From NCBI GenBank assembly GCA_032622095.1, contig CP136066.1, positions 66,160,278-66,224,277 of the forward strand: a stretch of 64,000 nucleotides of DNA. The letters run 5' to 3'. The notes beneath the pieces are model-generated. The model saw only the letters and a list, made by a program, of their open reading frames with translations, ran no database searches and had not been told where the DNA came from. The position numbers and the translations under genes are program-made. The DNA comes from Siphonodentalium dalli. Its lineage: Eukaryota; Mollusca; Scaphopoda; Gadilida; Siphonodentaliidae. This document shows, one piece after another, positions 25,314 to 36,509 of the stretch. Numbering within the stretch: position 1 is the stretch's first letter; the number at the start of each line of letters is the position of its first letter.

Positions 25314-27689
25314 GGAAAGGAAATACGGCCCTTTCAACAATCCCGGGGTTAGTCCTCCCCACCAAACAAAAGAGTCCGTTTCTGAACAAATTATCCAATA
25401 TTAATATATGTTGATATTAGGTCGATTATGAACCTATTTGCACGAGGATGTGTTGCTCTGTTCTGGAGTATTATAAGGTCGCCAATGAATGAGTCTTCCA
25501 TGTGAGACGCATGTATTTTCACTTGTCGAGTCGAATCAACTTCCTCAGAAATTATCTATGTACTATTGTATTACACATGGTACGGTTTGAATTGAATAAA
25601 ATATTATTAAACCAAACTCCATCATCGATACTGTATAAATATATGAGTTAAGTGTTACCTTGAATTTTCATCCGAAAACTGATGTTAGTCACGTTAGTAT
25701 AGGCTAGCTGCAACAGTGTTTGTGTTGTAATCCAAAGTGTATGCTATTTATCAGTAAGCTTCCATCTAATCTCAAGTCTCCGTTAATGTGCGATCGTCAT
25801 ATAACATGCTCTGTGTCGCATCCGATGAATGTTCCTTATTATATTAGACCTCGTGCTGCTGACCGATAGAGCGCAATGCATCGTATCACGCTCAGATACA
25901 GCGGACAATGTGCGCACTGGCGCAACAACCAATTACCAGTGATATTATTATTTATGCCGTTATTACGGTGACAGCTACTTAAATCAATTTGTCATTACGC
26001 AATGCGAGGGCGATTTGGGTATATAGAATTGATGCGTCGATAGATTTGGTCAATGAATATTACACATTCTGTGCTAATTAAAGCTGCAATTGTTACGTAT
26101 GTTCATCAGAGAGTATGCCGCAAGCCTCTGCGCTCCATTAAGTACGTGTATATTGTGGCTTTATGTTTCAACCGCTTGGCCATACCATCGCCCCTGGTTA
26201 AAGTGATGTGTCCAACATAGCTGCAATATTAGCTTGTGTTGGACACATGAGGGCCAGTGTTAACTTTTCTCGTAAGAGTATATTTATGAACACAGAATGT
26301 CTGCATGGTGACATTAGCCACTGCGTGACATGTATCAAGCATACACTCACGACATTGATAATTATAACTACAATCATTATTGTAACTCAAATTATACCAA
26401 TTATGTGAGACATGAAGACACAAGAACTGGTGATTGCGTCCATATATACAACGCCAGATCGAACGGTTATTTGCAAATTGCACGTTTGATCAGTACCCGT
26501 GTGCCTAAAACGCGCCCAATAGCATTGGTAACTAGAATGCACTCAGAGAGATGCCAACGTGCGCAAACATGTAATAAACAATAATTTAAAAAATAATTTC
26601 ACTGTATTTTATTTAATTTATTTAATTTAATTTAATGTTAGAAAAATTACCATTTCTCATTTCATCACAGATAAATGCAACTTACTATATTAATCATTTA
26701 AGTAATTAAAACCAATTCCATGTTGCCGAAAGGATGAGACTTTAATATCGATTACATTTTTTTCAGCGGCATATTTTCATTTTCATTTTCCGATAGTCAA
26801 AGTTGACCAAAGGAGCAATTATAAGAAATAATTAATACTATTTGTGTAAATATTGATAGCAGCCAATATGCAACAATAAATATCAATAATTAATCAATAA
26901 TTAATCAATAACGATCAATTTATGTAATAATAAACTCTTCAAACGGTGTTTGTGTCAACAAATGCGTTTTGTTTTGTGTTACGTCATTCGTCGTATTTGA
27001 CCCGGAACTAACTGAAGGTTAGGCTATTCAGCCTATTGCGTCGAATTACGAAATCGCGTTTTGAATGTCTCTCTTTCCCCGCACGATAAAAAGAGGTCTT
27101 CGCACGAACCAAAAATGATAAAACTTCCCAATTATAAGTAAAAATACCCAAATGAAGGAGTCTATGTAGGTCCCGAAGGAGTCTATATACTCTTTGATGT
27201 AGAGTTCTGATGGAGAAAATGTAGGTCGATCTATTTTTGTCATAACTCTGACGTATTTTGACCTGAGAGAAAAAAATCGAAATCGAGGCTCACTACGAGC
27301 ATGCCAGTTTTAAATATAGAAACAGGGAATCCCGACAAATGGCGATATCGGCGACAAACAAATAATCGAAAACAACACATAAAATAAACATAGCAAAAAC
27401 GCGGCACAGTAAGAATGTCAGAACTCCACGAGGTTTTACGTCGTTTTTGGTGACGTCATGGAGTGACAACCAACCTACGAATCTGTCTGATCGCCATACT
27501 GTTGCGCGAGCGCGCGTAATAACAAATACTTTGTAGAAACAATTAGCTTGACCAGTAAACCCACGGTTCAGATACCAGCGGTGTTAAGCCGACAGCCTAC
27601 GGGTGTTCTTGTAGTAATCTCCCATGAATAAGAAACGCGTTTTCTGAATATACTGACTTTGAATGTGTGTGGCCTAGAAAAAAGGCGGC
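25314..27689. other. 2.4 kb without a supported gene
   Basis: AT-rich and mostly unique. Contains a TTAAT-rich stretch near 26,605-26,640 and a CRE-like TGACGTCA at 27,451-27,458. No coding features beyond ORFs of 85 codons or fewer. Confidence 0.5.
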
Positions 27690-27968
27690 AATATCAGGGG
27701 GGGGGGTATGGGAAAAAATTGCACATATAGGGCCCAAAAAGTTTTTTCCGACCCCGAGGGACCCACCACCCCATTTGTGCAAAAAAAAAACTTTCCTCCA
27801 AAATTTTGGGGACCCGCCCACCTTTCTCATGTTTTACAGGGGGGGGGGGTGCGTGAACAAATTTACACATACAGGGCCCAAAAAAAATTTACATCCCTTT
27901 TGCTACCCACCCACCCTTTTTGTGCAAAAACATTTTTTTCCGCCTGATTTTTTTGGACCCACCCCCTA
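27690..27968 (+). repeat. G-run / ACCCACC tandem units
   Basis: Two units of about 140 bp, each with a G run, CACATA.AGGGCCCAAAAA, an ACCCACC block and TTTGTGCAAAAA. Same sequence style as the G/C-run repeat family at 2.9, 29.8 and 38.98 kb. The ORFs over it are compositional artefacts. Confidence 0.65.
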
Positions 27969-28301
27969 AAATAAGAAAACAATCTATTCAAGACCAAATC
28001 AAACAGAATCAAAGGTAAGTTTTAAATTGGTCCGTTTCTGGCAGTCTTTACTGAATCCAGTTGAATCTGACAAATTGGTATAATTGACAGATATTGACAT
28101 GAACAAAACATTTATATGTTTGATTCCATTTGACAGATGAAATTACATTACTAGTGTCTCCTGATGTTGTAATATTCAATCAGAAACTGATGCATGTAGC
28201 TGCATGTAGACATAGTGAAAGTCACCCAATTTGACCAAATGTGTTTTATGATTATGCTATGCTTAATATATAGAAGTATACAATTGGAATGTTATGACAC
28301 T

Positions 28302-28586
28302 CAGGCCTGGAAATAAGGTGCCTGACATCTGCAGAATGAGGTACCCAAATAGGTGAATTTAGTGATGCTACCCCGCATAACGAGCTATAGCCTCACTAAA
28401 TTCACACTCTGTGAACTTCATTCTGAAGCTAGTTCTCCATTATTGATCAATGTCTGAACAGAATCTGGTCCCCAGAGTGTGATTGTGGTGAGGCTAGACC
28501 GCTATGCGGGGTAGCATCACTAAACTCACCCTTTGGGGACCTCATTCTGCATATGTCAGGCACCGTATTTCCAGTTTCCAGGCCTG
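28302..28586. mobile_element. 285-bp MITE-like inverted repeat
   Basis: Ends CAGGCCTGGAAAT and its complement TTTCCAGGCCTG. The arms continue as GGTGCCTGACAT..GCAGAATGAGGT, interior halves mirror each other (GCTACCCCGCATA / TATGCGGGGTAGC), so most of it can fold back. No clear target duplication. A decayed relative lies at 20,875-20,950. Confidence 0.7.
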
Positions 28587-29651
28587 ATTGAACCATACCT
28601 TGCCCGTGTTTGTAAGTAATCTAGGTGATTGAGTTTTCATTTATCACATGTGTAACTGACAATATAAATTTGAGGTAGTATCCAGTAGTATCAGGTAGTA
28701 TTTCATTCATTGAGTAAACTACTAAATATTATGAACTGTGAATTTCAATTAGGTCCACTAATGGCGGAATGTACTCCCACTTATAATGTTTTCTGTCACA
28801 CGCCTGCATATACAATAATTATTATTTGTTTAAAAATAACACCTTGTGATGCATAAATGTCATTTACTTCTTAGCAACAATGTTGGATAAAGAACAAAAC
28901 TGGAATATGGCCATTGTACTAATAACACAGTAAATCATTTTCATTTTCCATCAAATTGATATTGTCCGTTGTAATACACAGCATTACATGTCTTTAATAC
29001 CGGTATTATATTAAGTCAATTTTCCTATTTTATTTTACTGTTTAAGTTTAATTTGATTTTGCATTTCTTGCGAATAACGCTCAGTACCGGTGCATATTTT
29101 CTCAGTATTTCCTTGGAAAAGTCAGATGTTATCATTTCATTTGATTGGGATAAACATTATTTATGCTGGCAAAACTATCAAACAATTGAAAAACTATCAA
29201 CGGTTATATGTTGTTTTCGACATTGAAAAAATAGATTTTGAAATAAAAAGTGTTTTATTCTACGGTATGCACAGATATTGTGAGGTAATATTTATAGTGC
29301 CAACATTGTGTTTAATTTTTACATAAATAGTCCAGTTACTAATTAATGACTTCTTCACTGTTGTTCCCAAAAAGGTGCCACCAACCATCATGTCAGAACA
29401 CCTTCATACCTGCAATGACAGTTATATAGTATATAAGTATCACTCTTTGGAGCCAAATAAACAGGCTGGCATGTTTATTTTTTAATTTGAGGTATTTTGT
29501 TAGCCAGTACTCTGCAGCACTAGTATTATTTGGTCATTAGACATGCCAGAGTGAAAATGCCAGCACTATCAGGCACTATTCAATATTAATTTGAGGTGAA
29601 ATGCAAACCAGCACTCCTCACACACTCATCACCTTTATTTGGCACCAGAGA
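28587..29651. other. Spacer, no gene seen
   Basis: AT-rich with scattered ORFs under 80 codons; nothing recognisable. Confidence 0.4.
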
Positions 29652-30422
29652 GTGCTTTATCTTATACCTACATATGTTCTTAAGTGTTGGTTAAGGTCAT
29701 AATCTATGTTAGAACACATTTATTAATGAAAACAACTTAAAACAATGCCCATAATGTGGGTTGAAAACATTTTGCACAAACTATTTTTTTTTCAGGCCTC
29801 GGAGATGCATCCACCCCGCCCGGTATAGGTATGGTTTTGGAAGATCTCCCCTGTATTACTTATATCTTATACCTACCCTGTTCCTAAGTGTCTGTAAAGG
29901 CCATAACCTGCCTTAGAACACAATTATTAATGAATATATTTGAAAACAACTTAAAACAAGGGCAAAAATGTGAATAGGAAAAAATTTGCACAAACTCATT
30001 TTTACGGGCCTCTTCGGACCCACCCACTCCGGCCCTGTATGATAAACCTTTTGTGCGACTCCCCCCTGTGTATTAATAAAAATTTCAGAGGTTTTTTTTA
30101 GCCGTTCTTCAATAACTGTGTTAACTCTATGTTTTGGAAGATCTCCCCTGTATTACTTATATATTATACCTACCCTGTTCCTAAGTGTCTGTAAAGGCCA
30201 TAACCTGCCTTAGAACACAATTATTAATGAATATATTTGAAAACAACTTAAAACAAGGGCAAAAATGTGAATAGAATTTTTTTTGCACAAACTCATTTTT
30301 ACGGACCTCTTCGGACCCACCCACCCCGACCCTGTATGATAAAACTTTTGTGCGACTCCCCCCTGTGTTTTAATCAAAATTTCAGAGTTTTGTTTTAGCC
30401 GTTCTTCAATAACTGTGTTAAC
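29652..30422 (+). repeat. Tandem repeat, 298-bp period
   Basis: Two clear units (29,834-30,131 and 30,132-30,422) share TTTTGGAAGATCTCCCCTG, CTGTAAAGGCCATAACCTG and CTTCAATAACTGTGTTAACT. A third, more diverged partial unit precedes them (29,652-29,833). The right boundary sequence also occurs reversed at 4,250-4,300 in the G/C-run repeat, so the tandem unit belongs to that family. Confidence 0.75.
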
Positions 30423-30696
30423 TGCCTTTCAATCCCATTCCACTATCATTTTTTAGTGCAAATTCTTGCAGTGTACCATTACGACTCAAGCAATAACATG
30501 CTTAATTGGTAAGATCCGAAAAACGAAAAATAAACTGTATTTCCAGGTGTTTCCTGGTGTTTTCAGTATCTAACAACAATAATAAAGCATTGTGTAGGTA
30601 CACTATATGTCACAAATCGCCCTAGACCCCATTGTAGCCTTAATATATCGAGTGTGTTGTGTCTGACAGAGAACACTGGCCAGAGTAAATAGTGGT

Positions 30697-31812
30697 TAAC
30701 AGGTCAGGGGTTCCACAATTATTTGTGCACGACCAAAGAACTCTTTAGTCTCATCCACCGGGGTGGGGTGGGGAGGGGAATTGTTTTTGGTTAGGTATAC
30801 ACATAGATATATGGTTGTTATACCCCCCGATATTAGTCGGCGGTATATAGTTAACGTCTCGAGCCGTCCGTCCGTACACACATTGTGCATTATAACCCAA
30901 GAGTCGGTTGTCATATTTTGATGCCCTATGGCATGGTGTTGGACCAGAAATGGGGAACGAATATGCATAATATCACGGGTTGTGACCATCAATGCCCACC
31001 AGAGTTAAGGGCCCTGTTCGACTTTATGAAATTCAGTCCGTATAAAGTTTTTGCAATATAAGTTAAGTGTCGGTTGTCGAATTTTGATGTGGTTTGGTAT
31101 GGTGATAGACCAGAACGGTAGGGGAAGGATGTATGCACATATTACTGCATATCACAGGTTTCGCCTGTCACTGCATACCAGAGTTACCGGCCTTGTTCCG
31201 TCCGTAAACACATTTTGCATTATTATAACCCAACCATGGGTTAACATATTTTGATGTTCTTTGGTACGGATATAGACCAGCATGCATGAGCGAACGAATA
31301 TGCACATTTCACAGGTTTCGCACAGTATTTCAGACATTATAAATTTATGAGATACCCTTTTCAATTTCATGTTATGCAACAATCAGGTTAATGATATCTA
31401 GTCATCATTGAGTATACACCATGTAGTATCCAATTTGTGATACAGTTTTTTTGTTTTATTACTTTTATTCAGGTAATATATTAATTTTGTTACTAAATAT
31501 TTCTTCCGTTGATCATAAGGTTCCTGAACGCTATTACGGTGGTCCGCTGTGAAGTGGGCCGGGATCCTGTGAATTCCAGAATGTTGCTAAATCTGAGGCT
31601 AAAGAATCACTTTAGCTGCCTATATAGCCCTATACCAACAAGCATGGTACGAACATGCTTACAAACAACATTACATGGTCAGTACTTGTAAATTGTTTGA
31701 AAAAAAACCCATTTTGGAAAAAAATTACAAGCACAATTTTTTCGGCCTCTCGACCACCCACCACCCCGGCCCTATATACGGATTATTTTTTTTTGCAGAC
31801 CCCCCCCCCCCT
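30697..31812 (-). repeat. G/C-run repeat, copy 2 (outer end of left arm)
   Basis: Reverse orientation relative to copy 1. Ends at 31,800-31,812 with TTTTTTGCAGACCCC and a C run, directly followed by the LINE endonuclease segment, so this repeat sits at the broken 5' edge of that LINE. Confidence 0.7.
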
Positions 31813-33301
31813 GGCAATATAAAGAATTTCATGATTTGATAACGCGTTATGACATATTATGTTTCTCAGAAACGAAATGCTTTTTAGAAGACCAAATAAT
31901 TATACCTGGTTTTGAAATTTGTGTTGTAAAGGGAAAACATATTGGTAATGGTAAACGATCAGGGGTCAATACTATGAAACTTTTTCTTTGTAAGAATCTA
32001 CAATTGTTTGTAAGAAATAACAATTTATCATTCCGCCAATACTATGAACCTACGATTACAAACATAAATCACAAATAGTACGTGTTCTTTGTATTTACAA
32101 ATATCTCCAATCACAAAGAATGTTCGAGTACTATGAAACATAATTCGCACCCTTAATACGGATAATATATATATCTATGATACGCAGGGACGTGGCGACA
32201 AGGGGTCGATTCACCCCCTCGGGAAAATATTTTGTCAGCTGGAAATTTCAAGTACAACCCACAGGGACGTCGCGACAAGGGGGTTGGGTTATGTTTCTCG
32301 CTCCAAACATTTTATCAACACGTTCAACAGCTGGAAATTTGATACCTGAAACAACATGAATTGGAAATTTTACAACAACAATAGGTTGAACTTGTTCTGT
32401 TATATTTTTTTTTCCAACAATTTATTAGGGGGTATGTTTTGTTTTAGACCAACATTTGCATATTTACCTCCTTTGGTCAAAAGTTTGGATTGAAATGGCC
32501 TATATTTAGAAATTGTCAAACCTTATGGGGTGTCAGCTTGGATGTGATGTAGCAGTATGTGTTCCTTGTAACTACTGAAATTACCCAATTTATTGAAAGT
32601 TACAACGTTAAGAACTTGTCTAGAATGTCTATATAGGGTGTCAAACATAAATTGTCGATTTTCACATCCTTAAACCAGAGCATATAACCATCTGATTCGC
32701 AGGGATGTAGCCCCCTTATGAAAATGTGTTATCAATGGAAATCTCATAAACAGGGACATGGCGATAGTGGTCTTGGGAACACGATGCCTGGCACATTACA
32801 GCTGTTCAGAATAGGATGGGGCGAGTAGCCGCCAAATCGTATGAGTCACAACATCTCTGACAAAAGTTAGTGATTAATACAAATAGTGAGTGATACTTGC
32901 GGATTATAGCCAACATTAGCATGTAACATGTACTTACCATAATCAATGATATATCCAAGAATGGATAAAAATGAAGCGTGTTCCCAATGTGAGTATGATT
33001 TTTCGCTCAAGAATGCCTTGCGGATTATCCTTTGAGTTTCAATCGTCGACGCGAATGCATTTGGTCACGGTAAAGGACACGAATACGAAGATGCAAGCAC
33101 ATTTTTCATAAATGACTAGAGCATAAATGCAGTGACGTGGCAAGATGCTCTTTTGTTTTCGAAACGTCGATATCCAACTGGATCCCCACCCCTCAATTAT
33201 AAACAATTATAATTTTTTTTACCCCTGTTGGCTTCTGATGTTCAAGCTGTAACAGTAAGTTGTGCACCCCCCGCCCCTTGGATTGGACATATTGACTAAA
33301 T

Positions 33302-33560
33302 ATGACTAACTTAGTGTTAGTCACAAACGTTTTGAGTAACTTTGGTCAATTATTGGAATTATTTGCACATAATTCAGCAACTTTAATTTACGCCTTCCAA
33401 TTGACTAAGAAAAGTCCCCATTTCTTAGTCGTTATGACTAACATCACCCTGGTAATTTTGATTAATGTTATGCCTCAGTCATGTTGGCTGAACTAAGTCA
33501 GTCATCCTGAGGAAAAACGTTTGACTAACATATGTTAGTCATATTGACTAAGTTTTGTTA
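33302..33560. repeat. Cluster of GACTAA / TTAGTC motifs
   Basis: At least eight GACTAA or TTAGTC copies in 260 bp, including the perfect 18-bp palindrome GACTAACATATGTTAGTC (33,523-33,540). Inside the 2.9-kb element. No known role. Confidence 0.6.
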
Positions 33561-33653
33561 TCAGCGTAGAAAAATTAAAATACTTTCCTCTTGATATACC
33601 ATTCCATCGTTATGTGGAATTTATCGGAGCAGTTTGAAATTATAAAATGACAC

Positions 33654-34054
33654 TCCTATTGGTTTGGTTTGGTTTGGTTTATTAGGGTTTATCAACGTTC
33701 TAGTCGCTATGCCACACACGACGTTGTCAATTTTACGGGTTGTTGAAAGACCACCCAGAGGCTCGATTTCACCGAGAAATCGTCCCACTGCGTGTAGAAA
33801 CCACCGACCCACGGAAAGCAACTGACAAACTTGCCCAGATACACGATTCCGGTCACCCTCCTTATGACGGGGTTAGAACCAGCTTCGTCAGCGCTGGACG
33901 GCATGTAACAGTGTAGTGCACCTGTCATTCTACCGACTGGCTCTCTACCGCACCAATCCTATAACCGAGACCATTAGCACGTCCCTGCTTCGATACACCC
34001 CTCCCGATAAAATGGAGCCACGTTACTGCCTCGATGTGTTATGATAAGAGTAGC
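33654..34054 (-). mobile_element. tRNA-like SINE with long target duplication
   Basis: On the minus strand a tRNA-like head with GGTTCTAACCC (resembling the pol III B box GGTTCGANNCC) is followed by a body and a tail GTTGATAAACCC then repeated AAACC. Imperfect direct repeats flank it: GGAGCAGTTTGAAAT at 33,626 and GGATCAGTTTGAAAT at 34,055, extending about 25 bases, as expected for a target-site duplication. The A box is not clear. Nested inside the 2.9-kb element. Confidence 0.6.
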
Positions 34055-35887
34055 GGATCAGTTTGAAATAATAGGATGGTCACAATATATACAATGCTAT
34101 ACCATCAAAATATAATATTTTATTTTCACAAACTGAATGATTGTAAATTTGTAATTTGTAAAAACAATGATACCAAAATGTTTGTAGTACTCGGTATTAC
34201 ACTGACTTGTACTTACATATACACACTACAAACGAACCGTTTAATTGTTAACTTGCGCAGACAAGTGGTCATCAACTTAGCAATCCGTGAACCGATTGGA
34301 TAGCTCTGATAAGCGTTCACCTCTCAACTTATGATTGGTTATTTCTTTTGTAACTTTGGCCCGCCGTGATTCAATATATTGTTAATCACTCACAGGCAAA
34401 AGTTTGTCCGTAAGCAATCTACAATAATCAACAGTAGATCTTTGTGAAATTTGCGAGATTTTGTTAGCTCATCGTTTCATAGTACCGGCGTTCTCACTAA
34501 TCACAATATGATAGCACGCATTGTAAATTCCCCATATAAATTGTTGTCAGTTATTTTAGCTCTATGTACATGTCCGTCTAATTTGAACTGGTATTCAGAT
34601 AACACTGATAACATGTGCATGGGAGCAGAGTGGGGAGTTAGTTTTTTCTAAGTTTTACAGCTGCCTTTTAGGGGTTTCACCTCTCGCCCAGTCTAAGGTA
34701 TTACAATAATACGGCTAAATTTTCCCTGTACTATGAAACCACTGTGACAGTTAACACAAATTTGTAATTACAAATTAATAAATACAATTTGTATTTACAG
34801 GTATAAAATTGTTCATAGTATTGACCCCAGGTGGAACTGTGATAGCGATAAAGATTTATTTATTTCAGCACGTTGTTCCGTTAAACTCGGACAACTATAA
34901 TATCGCATGGATAGGCATTGACCCCAGTGATAAACAATCTTCATCCCTTCTATTGGGGGGGCAGTTTATATACCCCCAGCAGGAAAGCGTTATGCGAATG
35001 ATGACTGGAACTTGAATCTTGAAGATGATATAAGGACATTCCGAAAGAAAAATTATCTACTGCTTTTAACGGGAGATTTTAATTCACGAACAAACAACGT
35101 CAGTAACGTTAGCCCCAACCATGACACGGGGGACATATACAAATATTTGTAACATGGTTGAAGATGAATATTATGATGATGAATGTAATGATGGTGATTT
35201 TGATAAGACATTTCAGGTCCCAAATCGAATATTTAAAGACAAAGGTAAGGTGATGAACTTCTATGGTTATAAACTTTTGAGTTTATGTAGATTTATGAAA
35301 TTATGCATCGCCAATGGGAGGTGTGGTGAGGATAAATATGGAAACTTTACGTCATCTGATCGCACAGTAATCGATTATGCACTAGGAACGAAACGCCGTT
35401 TTAGCAAGATCGAACACTTCAAAGTACATGATCACTGTTCTTTATTCTCCGATATACACGGAGCTATACACTTGGTGTTAACATTTGATTTCCCTAATCG
35501 ATAGTTACGAAATAATTTCACCGACGAGAACCCCACTGTTGGTGAACAAACGATAAAAACGAAACGATGGGACCCAGATGTACAGGGATAATGTTACCCA
35601 GGAATATTAATTGCGACGACATTAATCTTATTATTGGTGAATTAATTGATTTAGAAAAAAACAGTTGTTTATCCCAAACAAATATTGATGATATGTGTGG
35701 ACACATAACGAGAACTCTAAAAACGGCGGCCGATCGTACATTGGGAACTTATAGACCCAAAAACAAACGCGGGGATATATGCGCAAAGACAAAGCCTGGT
35801 TCGATGGTGAGTGTCGCACACTGAGAAATCGATTCAACCGTTCAAAGCGCGAGTACAATATAACAAAGTCTATTATAGATAAGGATA

Positions 35888-36509
35888 AATGAAACAGTCT
35901 TGCGCGAAGTATAGAGGGGTTATGATATAAAAATTCAAGAAATGCGAGTAAAGCCGGTTTCAGAACTTCGAGATGCATCTAAGTATTCAGGTAAGTCATT
36001 CTGAGACAGACTTGCCAAAATGTATTCCGAAAACCAGCGAAAAAAATGCAGAGGAAACGTCACAATACAACAATTCGAGGATTACATTAAGGATTTAAAC
36101 CTAAACTGCTGTAATGATTAATCGGATGTTTCTGACTATGTAAACATGGACTTTAACGGACAGTACGAGTCGCAACTAAACAGACCTATAACACAAGAAT
36201 GAAACAGTCTTGCGCGAAGTATAGAGGGGTTATGATATAAAAATTCAAGAAATGCGAGTAAAGCCGGTTTCAGAACTTCGAGATGCATCTAAGTATTCAG
36301 GTAAGTCATTCTGAGACAGACTTGCCAAAATGTATTCCGAAAACCAGCGAAAAAAATGCAGAGGAAACGTCACAATACAACAATTCGAGAATTACATTAA
36401 GGATTTAAACCTAAACTGCTGTAATGATTAATCGGATGTTTCTGACTATGTAAACATGGACTTTAACGGACAGTACGAGTCGCAACTAAACAGACCTATA
36501 ACACAAGAA
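35888..36509 (+). repeat. 311-bp tandem duplication in LINE
   Basis: 35,888-36,198 and 36,199-36,509 differ at about one base (GAGGATTAC versus GAGAATTAC). The right arm has a single copy (about 60,500-60,810), so the duplication arose after the palindrome. Confidence 0.92.

Larger units (their letters stand above)
31963..34827. mobile_element. 2.9-kb TIR element inserted in the LINE (CAG duplication)
   Basis: Starts GGGTCAATACTATGAA and ends with TTCATAGTATTGACCC. The flanks repeat CAG (31,960-31,962 and 34,828-34,830). Removing the insert plus one CAG restores the LINE frame KRSG-GTVIAI across the junction, which proves the insertion and its exact limits. The interior repeats ACTATGAA several times near both ends and has no transposase-like ORF. 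Three-bp duplication and GGG-type ends would fit a Harbinger-like non-autonomous element, though CAG is not the usual TWA target. Confidence 0.82.

Noticed and set aside
27667-27969. 100-codon ORF rich in Pro, Lys and Phe
   Set aside because: Lies wholly within G/C-run tandem repeat units; the composition explains it.
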